Source: Pelosinus propionicus DSM 13327
GTDB taxonomy: Bacteria > Bacillota > Negativicutes > DSM-13327
DNA: 64,000 bases
Direction: 5' to 3'
NCBI RefSeq assembly: GCF_900114615.1
Contig: NZ_FOTS01000010.1
Location: forward strand, 1-64,000
Below are positions 54,104-62,653 of the stretch, piece by piece; the first letter of the stretch is position 1, and every line of letters begins with the position of its first letter. A model generated the notes under the pieces. That model ran no database searches and was not told the DNA's origin. It saw only the letters and a program-made list of their open reading frames with translations. The translations under genes were made by a program, and so were the position numbers.

Positions 54104-57100
54104 TTAACAGACTTGCTTTTTCTTCCCATGGAGTTTAGCCACAATCCATTCCACAGCAACAAACAAGACTGGAATAAGGAAAATACCAAGAGCCGTGGCA
54201 ACGGTCATACCGCCAACAACTGCAGTTCCCATCGCCTTTCTCGCGCCGGCACCGGCACCACTTGCCACCGCCAGCGGCAGGCACCCGATAATAAAGGCAA
54301 AAGACGTCATGAGGATCGGGCGGAGACGTAATGCCGCAGCTTCAATAGCAGCTTGCACTGGGTCCATCCCCTTATCTACCCTGACTTTCGCAAATTCAAC
54401 GATCAAAATCGCATTCTTAGCGGCTAAACCAATTAGCATAATCACTCCGATCTGCATATACACGCTGTTTTGCAGATTCATAGCATATTGAGATAATAAT
54501 GCCCCAAAAATTCCGGTTGGCACAGAAAGCATGACAGCATACGGAATGCTCCAGCTCTCATACAGCGCTGCCAGGCATAAAAAGACAAATACTAAAGCCA
54601 ATGCCAGAATCTGCATCGTTGTGCTGCCGGCTTTCTTTTCTTCCCGGCTTTGCCCTGACCATTCCACGCTAAAACCGGAAGGCAGTTTTTCTTTGGCCAG
54701 TTTCTCCATGACAGCAAGGGCTTGCCCTGAACTATAGTTTTCTCCTACCGAGCCATTAATCTGAATGCTGCGGGCAGCATTGAAACGGGAAATAATGGAT
54801 GGTCCGGTAGTTAGCTTCGGCTTTATCAAGGTATTTAACGGAATCATAGAGCCATTCGAAGATCGGACATAAATAAAGCGCGTCATGTCCGCTTCATTGC
54901 GGAACATTGTATCGGCCTGCATAACCACTTTATAGGTACGGTTAAATTGGTTGAAATCATTCACCTGGGTACCGCCAAAATTAACCTGCAGCGCCGTAAA
55001 TACCTCATTTAATGCAATTCCTAGAGTTTTAATCTTTTCACGGTCAACTTCAAATTCATATCCGGGAGAATCGCTTTTATAAGTAGAGTATACTGCACTC
55101 ACTTCCGGAATTTGATTGGCTGCAAGCACAAATTCTTTCGTAATCCCATCCAATTCTTCTTTGCTGTGACCAGTCATATCCTGCAATACCATAGTGAAAC
55201 CGCCGACCATACCCAGCCCTGGCAAGGAAGGCATATTAAAGGCCATAATTGAAGCTTCCGGGAACAGGTCCGCTTTGCTCTGAACCTGACCAATGATAGA
55301 ATCAATCTGGGTTTCAGGGCTTTTTCGGCTACTCCACGGTTCGAGCCCAACAAATAGGACTGCCGTATTTGATTTAGCAGCATTTGACAAAAGATCAAAA
55401 CCCACAATCGCAATGACCTGTTCTACACCTGCTTGTTCTCTAATTTCTTTAGCCACCTGATCGGTTATGACCTGTGTCCTATTCATACTCGCACCTTCCG
55501 GCAAATTGACTGATACCGCAAAAAAACCTTGATCTTCATCCGGTACAAACGTCGTCGGGACAATTTTATATAGGTATACCGTCCCCACTACAATGATTAA
55601 CAAGAAGATACAACAATATTTCGCCTTGGAAATTAATGATTTCACCGTCTCACTATACGCACTGGTGGTTCGGTCAAACCAGTCGTTAAATTTTCCAAAA
55701 AATTTGCCGAGAGCATTATCCTTTGCCTGTTCTTTGTAAGGTTTTAATAAAAGCGCACACAGTGCCGGGGTCAAGGATAAAGCGACTAGAGCAGACAAAG
55801 CCATCGACACCGCGATCGTCAAGGCAAACTGGCGATAGAGAATCCCCACCATGCCGCCGATGAAGGCAACCGGAACAAATACGGCCGCCAATACAAACGC
55901 AATGGCAATAACGGGTCCGGACACTTCGTCCATTGCTCGTTTTGTGGCCTCCACTGGTGTCAGCCTATTATAGCGGATGTGATGCTCCACGGCTTCAATA
56001 ACGACAATAGCATCGTCGACAACCAGTCCTATCGCTAATACCATAGCAAACAGCGTCAAGGTATTAATCGAAAATCCAAGGAGCACAAAGGCACCAAATG
56101 TACCAATCAAAGATACAGGAACTGCCAGCATAGGAATGAGCGTTGCCCGCCAGCTTTGCAGAAAAAGAAATACTATAATCATTACGAGAGTCATCGCTTC
56201 CAAGAAGGTTTTAACTACTTCGTGCATAGATTCAGAGATAAAATTCGTATTATCAAAGACAGGTTTATATTTCATATCCGGCGGAAAACTTTCTGCTGCT
56301 GCTGCCACAGCTTTTTTTACTCCTGCAATGGTATTCATTGCATTCGCATCGCTGGTAAGCTGAATGCCCACGGCAACCGCATTGGTCCCATCCTGTTTTG
56401 AGGAGTAATTCAATTCTTTTCCGGCATTCTCGACTCGTGCAATATCCTTCAGATACACAAAGGAGCCATTCGGCTGAGCCTTCACGATAATATTTTCAAA
56501 ATCAGCAATACTTGCCAAGCGCCCTTGCACTTTCGCTGTATATTGAAATTCCTGCTTTTTCGGTACAGGCATGGCACCAATTGTACCGGCTGGCGCCTGG
56601 ACATTCTGTTCCTTGATAGCCTCAATCACATCAGAGACTGTTAACTCCAGTTCCGCCATGCGATCCGGGTTAATCCAGATACGCCGGGAAAAATCTGCTC
56701 CTAGAATCATCACATCGCCTACACCATTGACCCGTTTAACAGCATCTTTTAAGTAGACATTAAAATAATTAGTTAAAAATACACTGTCATAGGTTCCCTT
56801 GGGAGAATAAAAACTCAGCATCATAGCCATGTCAGAAGATGCTTTTCTGGTGGTAATGCCAGCCGCGGTTACTTCTGCCGGCAAATTGGCATTGGCCTGG
56901 GCGACACTGTTCTGTACCTTTACGGCAGCGATGTCTCCATCGATACCTAGATCAAATACAACTTCCAGACTATAGGCACCCGAATCATCGGAATTTGAGC
57001 TCATGTAGTTCATGCCCTGAACACCATTCACCTGCTCTTCCAGCACTTGGGCTACCGTCTGATTCACGACCTCAGCGTTTGCACCAATATAGGCTGCCGA

Positions 57101-57235
57101 CACGGATACTGTCGGCGGCTGAATTTGCGGGTACTGAGCGATGGGAAGATTCAGCCCGGCAATCATTCCTGCTACCACAATCATAATGGAAAGAACAATT
57201 GCAAAAATTGGACGCTCAATAAAAAATCTTGCCAC
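54104..57235 (-). CDS. RND multidrug efflux permease (HAE1/AcrB type)
   Basis: About 1043 aa. Canonical HAE1 start ARFFIERPIFAIVLSIMIV, NQTVAQVLEEQVNGVQGM, proton-relay AIGLVVDDAIVVIEAVEHHI, GGMVGILYRQFALTIAVS, and the second-half IGLAAKNAILIVEFAK plus GALLSQYAMNLQNSVY. Twelve membrane segments. The start at GTG 57235 (VARFFIERP) is set by the family start and by AGGAGG lying over the 57247 frame start. It follows its adaptor gene closely. The substrate range is probably broad. The sequence seems somewhat GC-richer than the neighbouring island. Confidence 0.92.
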   Translation of the reverse strand: MARFFIERPIFAIVLSIMIVVAGMIAGLNLPIAQYPQIQPPTVSVSAAYIGANAEVVNQTVAQVLEEQVNGVQGMNYMSSNSDDSGAYSLEVVFDLGIDGDIAAVKVQNSVAQANANLPAEVTAAGITTRKASSDMAMMLSFYSPKGTYDSVFLTNYFNVYLKDAVKRVNGVGDVMILGADFSRRIWINPDRMAELELTVSDVIEAIKEQNVQAPAGTIGAMPVPKKQEFQYTAKVQGRLASIADFENIIVKAQPNGSFVYLKDIARVENAGKELNYSSKQDGTNAVAVGIQLTSDANAMNTIAGVKKAVAAAAESFPPDMKYKPVFDNTNFISESMHEVVKTFLEAMTLVMIIVFLFLQSWRATLIPMLAVPVSLIGTFGAFVLLGFSINTLTLFAMVLAIGLVVDDAIVVIEAVEHHIRYNRLTPVEATKRAMDEVSGPVIAIAFVLAAVFVPVAFIGGMVGILYRQFALTIAVSMALSALVALSLTPALCALLLKPYKEQAKDNALGKFFGKFNDWFDRTTSAYSETVKSLISKAKYCCIFLLIIVVGTVYLYKIVPTTFVPDEDQGFFAVSVNLPEGASMNRTQVITDQVAKEIREQAGVEQVIAIVGFDLLSNAAKSNTAVLFVGLEPWSSRKSPETQIDSIIGQVQSKADLFPEASIMAFNMPSLPGLGMVGGFTMVLQDMTGHSKEELDGITKEFVLAANQIPEVSAVYSTYKSDSPGYEFEVDREKIKTLGIALNEVFTALQVNFGGTQVNDFNQFNRTYKVVMQADTMFRNEADMTRFIYVRSSNGSMIPLNTLIKPKLTTGPSIISRFNAARSIQINGSVGENYSSGQALAVMEKLAKEKLPSGFSVEWSGQSREEKKAGSTTMQILALALVFVFLCLAALYESWSIPYAVMLSVPTGIFGALLSQYAMNLQNSVYMQIGVIMLIGLAAKNAILIVEFAKVRVDKGMDPVQAAIEAAALRLRPILMTSFAFIIGCLPLAVASGAGAGARKAMGTAVVGGMTVATALGIFLIPVLFVAVEWIVAKLHGKKKQVC

Positions 57236-57250
57236 GATTATGTACACCTC

Positions 57251-58411
57251 CTAGGAGTTAATTGATAGCTCCAATTCATCGGGAGTGACAATAGTCACGT
57301 CAAGTGCCATTCCCTCCTGAACCTTTGTCAGTCCTTCGACAACAACTGTGTCATTTGCGGTTAACCCTTCTTTTACAAGGTAATAACTGCCCACTTTTTC
57401 TCCCAGAATCACCGACCGCGGCTCTGCTATATTTTCGGCATTGACGATCGTGACGAGGGATTTATCCAAAATCTGCTGCACAGCCCTTTGAGGAACCAGT
57501 ATTGCATTTTTCTCTGGTATGCCAGGGATTTTAATTCTAGCAAACATCCCTGGGATTAATATCCCATCAGGATTCGCGAAGGAAGCTTTTAACGTCAGCG
57601 TTCCGCTATTGTTAGACAAGCCTCGATCTGCCTGTGTTACTTTCCCCTTTATCGGATATACTGCACCATTACTTAATGTAATCATAACATCATCACCCCA
57701 GCCGCTGTTGGCAATATGATTCTGCGAAACCTGCCGCAAGCTAAGGTATTCATTTTCGCTCATGTTAAATTGCACAAATACCGAGTCTAAAGCACCCATT
57801 GTCACTAATGTAGTACTGCCTGCCTGCACATAGGTTCCCACACTGACATCATTTACATCAATACGGCCATCAACTGGCGAAACAACTAAAGTACTGTTTA
57901 CATCATCCTGGGCTTTTTTTACTAATGCACGGTAAGATGCCGCAACAGCTTCATTCTGCCTCTCAGTCGCTTTCTGAGTAGTCAGCCTCTGTTCCGAAAT
58001 AGCTGCCGCATTCAGCAGATTTTGATACCTTTCCGTATCAATCCGTGAATTTTCCCAATTGGCCTCAGCTTGTACCAGCTGCGCTTGGGCAGAAAGCAAT
58101 GCACTTTCATATTGAATACTGTCGATGCGAAACAAGGGCTGCCCCTTTTTAACCACGTCACCGCCGGATACCATTTTCTCCACAATATTGCCTGATACAC
58201 GCGCCTGTATCTTCACTTCATTTTTCCCTTGTACCTGTCCTGCATATTCATTCGATCTCGTTACATCCTGCTGGATAACCTTTATTGCTTTAACCGGCAC
58301 TGCTTTTTCCTGTACCATCGTCTTCGTACTGCCACATCCCGTAATGATCAAACCAATCATTATAGCGCCTAATCCTACGCAGCAGCTCTTTCTGCCTTTT
58401 GCTGAAAGCAC
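57251..58411 (-). CDS. RND periplasmic adaptor lipoprotein (AcrA type)
   Basis: At 386 aa, it begins with a lipoprotein signal ending in the lipobox LIITGC, then EKAVPVKAIKVIQQDVTRSNEYAGQVQGKNEVKIQARVSG-type strands. A coiled-coil hairpin (AQLVQAEANWENSRIDTERYQ), lipoyl halves and a beta-barrel (VDGRIDVNDVSVGTYVQAGSTTL) follow. The start is GTG 58411, behind GGGGGAG. It heads the pump operon driven by the MerR-type promoter. No TolC-like gene follows in the window. Confidence 0.92.
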   Translation of the reverse strand: MLSAKGRKSCCVGLGAIMIGLIITGCGSTKTMVQEKAVPVKAIKVIQQDVTRSNEYAGQVQGKNEVKIQARVSGNIVEKMVSGGDVVKKGQPLFRIDSIQYESALLSAQAQLVQAEANWENSRIDTERYQNLLNAAAISEQRLTTQKATERQNEAVAASYRALVKKAQDDVNSTLVVSPVDGRIDVNDVSVGTYVQAGSTTLVTMGALDSVFVQFNMSENEYLSLRQVSQNHIANSGWGDDVMITLSNGAVYPIKGKVTQADRGLSNNSGTLTLKASFANPDGILIPGMFARIKIPGIPEKNAILVPQRAVQQILDKSLVTIVNAENIAEPRSVILGEKVGSYYLVKEGLTANDTVVVEGLTKVQEGMALDVTIVTPDELELSINS

Positions 58412-58495
58412 AATTCTCCCCCCTCATGTATAACGGTATTACAGCATTGTTCGCTGCGCCACCGCGTCCTATGATCCCATCTTAATTACGTAAAA

Positions 58496-58525
58496 TTGAC
58501 TGTTTTAGAGCTATTGATTTATAAT
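58496..58525 (+). promoter_or_regulatory. Promoter of the merR gene
   Basis: TTGACT (58496-58501) and TATAAT (58520-58525) with an 18-bp spacer, reading toward the MerR gene at 58572. It overlaps the divergent pump promoter. Confidence 0.75.
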
Positions 58526-58551
58526 AAACTATACAGTAACTGTATAGTCAA
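58521..58551 (-). promoter_or_regulatory. MerR-type promoter of the pump operon with 19-bp spacer
   Basis: Read on the minus strand: TTGACT (58551-58546), a 19-bp spacer and TATTAT (58526-58521). The spacer region carries the dyad ACTATACAGT-A-ACTGTATAGT (58528-58548). A 19-bp spacer with a central palindrome is the hallmark of promoters twisted open by MerR-family activators. Confidence 0.82.
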
Positions 58552-58571
58552 GAAAAAAAGGAAGTTACATC

Positions 58572-59399
58572 ATGAATGATTTTTTTCAGAAAGAATTTAC
58601 AACTGGCCAATTTGCTGCTCTGTACGGTGTTAACAAACGTACCTTAATGTATTATGACAGCATTGATTTATTTAAGCCGGCTATTGTGAAAAAAAACGGC
58701 TATCGCTATTATACATATGGACAAAGCGTTATTTTTGATGTGATTCAGTTATTGCGCAAACTCCGGCTTCCATTGGAAGAAATCAAAAAGCATTTGGCAC
58801 ATTGTACTCCACAAAAGACTAGTACACTGCTGTATAATCAAAGTCAAATGCTCGAGCAAGAAATTGCCGAGCTTATGTGGCTGCAAAGGGTTGTACAGAA
58901 TAAGATCAGCAGGATGGAAGCAAAACTGGAAATGGATTACTCTAAAATTGAAATGATTGAATCCAAAGCCCAAGCAATCGTAACCAGTGAACCAACTTCC
59001 GAAATATCAATGGAGCAAGTAATGAAAGTTACGCTGAAATTTATGCGTGACTGCTATCATACACGAACCTACAATGGATACCCCCTTGGCTATATGATGG
59101 ATGCCGAAAAAATGCAGCAGGGAGATTTCAGTCAGTTGACCAATTGCTTTTATCATATCGATGAAACTAACAGCGAAGATGTGAATTGGACGTATAAGCC
59201 TGCAGGCCGTTACCTTGTTGGCTATTACAGAGGATCTTGGACGGATATGGACCCAACCCTTCAACAACTCACAGACTATGCAAATAGTCACGGACTCGTA
59301 TTCACCGGAAGCGCCTATCTGGAAAATATCCTGGATGACACGGCAGCAGTTGAAGACTCTTACTATTGTGAAGCTAAAATTTCAATTTTATTGAAATGA
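58572..59399 (+). CDS. MerR family regulator with GyrI-like effector domain (BmrR-like)
   Basis: The 275-aa protein has a MerR HTH (FTTGQFAALYGVNKRTLMYYDSIDLFKPAIVKKNGYRYY), a long dimerisation helix (residues about 85-125) and a C-terminal ligand-binding domain (GYPLGYMMDAEKM, YKPAGRYLVGYYRGSW, YLENILDDTAAVEDSYYCEAKISI) like the GyrI/BmrR drug-binding fold. It is divergent from the adaptor-permease operon and the 19-bp-spacer promoter between them is its evident target. GGAAG precedes the ATG. Confidence 0.9.
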   Translation: MNDFFQKEFTTGQFAALYGVNKRTLMYYDSIDLFKPAIVKKNGYRYYTYGQSVIFDVIQLLRKLRLPLEEIKKHLAHCTPQKTSTLLYNQSQMLEQEIAELMWLQRVVQNKISRMEAKLEMDYSKIEMIESKAQAIVTSEPTSEISMEQVMKVTLKFMRDCYHTRTYNGYPLGYMMDAEKMQQGDFSQLTNCFYHIDETNSEDVNWTYKPAGRYLVGYYRGSWTDMDPTLQQLTDYANSHGLVFTGSAYLENILDDTAAVEDSYYCEAKISILLK

Positions 59400-59419
59400 C
59401 GCAATTCTTAATTTTTCTC

Positions 59420-59463
59420 AATATAACCAGTGAAATTTTTTTAAAAAAATTCACTGGTTATAT
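59420..59463. terminator. Terminator after merR
   Basis: ATATAACCAGTGAA pairs with TTCACTGGTTATAT, with a T7/A7 inner stem. It follows the merR stop by about 20 nt. No other feature is seen in 59464-59688. Confidence 0.8.
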
Positions 59464-59688
59464 TGATTTTTTGACAAAAGGCGTTTTTACCTGGATAAGT
59501 GGAAGATCGTGGATTAGCCCCTCTTCCTTGGGCTGTAATTTTTAGACGCACACTCCTAATGTCAGTTCCATTCTTCTTGACTATTCAGCTGCTGTATCGT
59601 TTATATTGTAAGTAACGCATCAAATAGCATAGTTAAAGCTATACTAAAGCATAATGACCGCTTTATTATTTACATTGGAGGATACAAA

Positions 59689-60015
59689 ATGAATGGATAC
59701 GTATTATTAGCAGCAGCTATCATTTGTGAAATTTTTGCAACCTCAATGATGAAGGCCTCTGCAGGCTTCACAAAGATCATACCTAGTATTTTATTTGTCG
59801 TAGTCATGGGAGCTTCATTCTATGCACTCTCACAAGCATTGATTCAAATCCCACTAAGCATCGCTTATGCCATTTGGTCAGGACTAGGAACAGCATTGAC
59901 ATCCCTAGTAGCTTTATTTGTTTGGAAGGAATCAATGAATATTTATACTTTTGCTGGTATGGTATTCATCATTATTGGTGTAGTATTACTTAATTTAAAA
60001 GGCGCTGGACATTAG
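59689..60015 (+). CDS. Small multidrug resistance (SMR) family transporter
   Basis: The 108-aa protein has four membrane segments with SMR hallmarks: LAAAIICEIFATSMMKAS (the essential Glu near residue 14), FYALSQALIQIPLSIAYAIWSGLGTALT (helix 3 GxxG packing) and FIIIGVVLLNL. EmrE/QacE-type members export quaternary cations; Gdx-type members export guanidinium. The AxAIWSGLG pattern leans to the EmrE/QacE side. TTGGAGG lies about 8 nt before the ATG. A single gene; no guanidine riboswitch was recognised upstream. Confidence 0.9.
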   Translation: MNGYVLLAAAIICEIFATSMMKASAGFTKIIPSILFVVVMGASFYALSQALIQIPLSIAYAIWSGLGTALTSLVALFVWKESMNIYTFAGMVFIIIGVVLLNLKGAGH

Positions 60016-60209
60016 GTACATTTCATATAAAGCTTGATATGTGTTGTGCCACGTTGGTTTATACAATATATGTTCACTGTATTGCCCCTGGAAGATTTAT
60101 TAGGCTATTTCTTATGAAATTTCCAAAAAGAACACAATCTGCTCATTGCTGACTTTCACTAGCTTAATTCTTTTCTAATATTTATATTTGCTTTTTTACA
60201 CTACATAGT

Positions 60210-61373
60210 CTATGGCTTTATCGTTTCTTTATAAACTTGCTTGCCATCTTTCATTTCGATAATGACTACACCTCTTATGGCATCATGAGTAGAGCTCAGA
60301 TTCATATTTCCGCTTACACTTTTAAAATCTTTCGTTGCAGCCAGTGCCTCACGTATTTTAGCAGACTCTTCACTATTAGCCCGCTTGATTGCATCAACCA
60401 GCAAATAAACAGCGTCATATCCCATAGCAGCCATAGAATCGGGCGGTTGGCCATACTCTTTCTTGTATGCTTCAACAAATGCTTGAGATGCCGGATTGGT
60501 ATCTTGTACGGAATAAAAATTAGTAAAATACGTATCATTCAAAGCTTGTGCTCCGCCGAGTTCAACTAATCTAGGTGAATCCCAAGCATCACCACCAAGA
60601 ATCGGTGCCGTAATACCTAGTTCACGAGCCTGTTTGATAATCTTACCTACATCATCATAATAACCAGGAAGATATATTAGTTCTGGGTTTTGCGCCTTGA
60701 TCTTAGTCAAGATAGCTTTAAAATCCTGGTCTTTTTGGAGGTATGCCTCTTCTGCAACGACTCGGCCCCCTCCTTTTGTAAATACATCTTTAAAGATCTG
60801 CGCTAGCCCTTTACTATAGTCGCTGGAATTATCAATCATAATAGCGCTATTTGATTTTTTCAGGCTGTTTAAAGCAAAATTGGCACTTACTGTACCTTGG
60901 AAAGAGTCAATAAAACAGGCCCGAAATGTGTAATCCTTCACCTTACCAGTTTTTTCGTCAACTGTTACTCTTGGGTTGACAGTAGCTGCAGCTACAAGGG
61001 GAATCTTATTATCTTCAGCAACAGCTGAACCAGCAATTCCACAGGAACTAACGGTAAAACCAGTCACAGCGATCACTCTGTCCTGGGTAATAAGTTTCGT
61101 CATAGCATTAGCAGATTCAGAAGGCTCACCTTTATTATCTGCTGTAACTATTTTAATTTGTTTTCCTAAAACTCCACCATTCGCATTTATTTCTTTAAAG
61201 GCTAATTTTGCACCATCTGCGGCTGAAGTACCATAAGACGCAGTGTTTCCTGTTAACTCATATACCATGCCGATTTTAATATCTTTGCTTGCACTATCTG
61301 TGCAACCAGAAAGTAAACCTGTCATCAAAATAAGAACTAGTATTAGATAATAATTTTTCGAAGATACCTTCAC
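60210..61373 (-). CDS. Branched-chain amino-acid type ABC substrate-binding lipoprotein
   Basis: About 387 aa. A lipoprotein signal with lipobox LLSGC is followed by a Peripla_BP_6 (LivJ-like) binding protein: IKIGMVYELTGNTASYGTSAADGAKLAFKEIN, VTGFTVSSCGIAGSAVAEDNKIPLVAAATVNP, SSDYSKGLAQIF, ELIYLPGYYDDVGKI, AAMGYDAVYLLVDAI. The start is GTG 61373, 9 nt past AGGAGG; the ATG at 61382 lies too close to it. No permease or ATPase genes adjoin, so it either uses transporters elsewhere or feeds a sensor. Confidence 0.88.
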   Translation of the reverse strand: MKVSSKNYYLILVLILMTGLLSGCTDSASKDIKIGMVYELTGNTASYGTSAADGAKLAFKEINANGGVLGKQIKIVTADNKGEPSESANAMTKLITQDRVIAVTGFTVSSCGIAGSAVAEDNKIPLVAAATVNPRVTVDEKTGKVKDYTFRACFIDSFQGTVSANFALNSLKKSNSAIMIDNSSDYSKGLAQIFKDVFTKGGGRVVAEEAYLQKDQDFKAILTKIKAQNPELIYLPGYYDDVGKIIKQARELGITAPILGGDAWDSPRLVELGGAQALNDTYFTNFYSVQDTNPASQAFVEAYKKEYGQPPDSMAAMGYDAVYLLVDAIKRANSEESAKIREALAATKDFKSVSGNMNLSSTHDAIRGVVIIEMKDGKQVYKETIKP

Positions 61374-61577
61374 TATGTACATCCTCCTATTAATTTACAT
61401 ATCATTTTCTTTTTGTTATTGTGATATATTTTATTGTAAATCTGCTATATTAGCAAGGTTTATTAATAGCCATTTCTCAACATTATAAGTGGTACGGTTC
61501 TACACATTACACAGACGGCGAATTATTCTAATCGTATTCAAGTAAAGACCTTCTCATGATTCAACACAGTTTCTCTT

Positions 61578-62327
61578 TTACTTGAAATTAACATTACCGA
61601 ACTGTCTGCGGGCATCTAATAACAATTCGGTTATTAAATTCAACTTTTCTTTTGTCGCTCGAAAATTTGGAATACTAACGCTGAGGGCAGCAATAATAGT
61701 GCCGTTGGACTCTAAAGGCACTGCATAGCACCATAACCCTTTGGTAATTTCTTCGTGTTCCTTAGCAATATGCTCTTTTCGAATGGTTAATAATTCATTA
61801 TTTAAAATATCGAAATCTGTGATTGTATTTTCCGTATAAGGAATCAAGCCTTTTGGATATAATTTTTTAACTTCTTCAATGTCATAGTTGCTTAACAAAG
61901 CTTTTCCTAATGCGGTGCAATATGCAGGAATTCGCTTTCCGACACGAGAGATGATGCGAATATCCAAGCCTACTTCAGGTTCCTCTTTTAAGACGTATAG
62001 AACATTGTTTCCTTCCAAAACTCCCATTTGACAGATTTCTTTAATTTCAGCAACGATATTTTTCATGATCGACTTGGTAAATTCAAGCATGTATTCATCT
62101 TGAGAATAAGAAGATCCAATGCAGAAAGTAGAGATTCCTAATTTATAACGAAGAGACCCCGTATCCAGTTGGATATAATTCATATTAGTCATCGTTTGTA
62201 AAATAGGATACAGTGTACTCTTGGGAACCGAGATAGCCTTGGATATTTCGGTAAGAGTTAATCCTTCTACATTTATAGATAAAAGATTTAATATATTTAA
62301 TACTCGTTCTGTAGGTTTATGAGACAT
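61578..62327 (-). CDS. IclR family transcriptional regulator
   Basis: At 249 aa, it has an N-terminal winged HTH (RVLNILNLLSINVEGLTLTEISKAISVPKSTLYPILQTM) and an IclR effector domain (GRRIPAYCTALGKALLSN-like segment, GLWCYAVPLE, AALSVSIPNFRAT). It is divergent from the YjhG-type dehydratase with a 326-bp shared gap that contains a TAATTC-N8-GAATTA dyad, a likely operator. It probably controls aldonate catabolism in response to a sugar acid. AAGGAG lies 7 nt before ATG 62327. Confidence 0.9.
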   Translation of the reverse strand: MSHKPTERVLNILNLLSINVEGLTLTEISKAISVPKSTLYPILQTMTNMNYIQLDTGSLRYKLGISTFCIGSSYSQDEYMLEFTKSIMKNIVAEIKEICQMGVLEGNNVLYVLKEEPEVGLDIRIISRVGKRIPAYCTALGKALLSNYDIEEVKKLYPKGLIPYTENTITDFDILNNELLTIRKEHIAKEHEEITKGLWCYAVPLESNGTIIAALSVSIPNFRATKEKLNLITELLLDARRQFGNVNFK

Positions 62328-62486
62328 AAATACTCCTTATAGTAATAAAATTTATATCATTACTATTTTATTGATTTTAAAAAAGATTGTCTACTGAAAT
62401 ATGAATTGCAAATTACTTGCTTAACCTAATTGGACGAATGAAAAATGATTGCGAATAATTGCATAACTGTGTTATTATCAAATTAA

Positions 62487-62506
62487 TAATTCCGATAATA
62501 GAATTA
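62487..62506. promoter_or_regulatory. Possible IclR operator
   Basis: TAATTC (62487-62492) and GAATTA (62501-62506) form an interrupted palindrome with an 8-bp spacer in the divergent gap. IclR proteins bind such short dyads. The promoter boxes within 62328-62653 could not be fixed with confidence; nothing else is seen there. Confidence 0.5.
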
Positions 62507-62653
62507 AGTTCGTATATAAGAATAAAATATGCGCATAATTACGGTGATTTTATTGAAATTGATACAATGAGGGGTGTTTCGCAGAAAAATAAATCTCATC
62601 CTTTAGATTTTTGTCATTTTTCAATGCAATGAAATTCTAAGGAGGAACTGTTT

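Noticed and set aside
59560-59688. Guanidine riboswitch before the SMR gene
   Set aside because: The leader lacks ACGR-loop hairpin pairs or another recognisable guanidine aptamer core.
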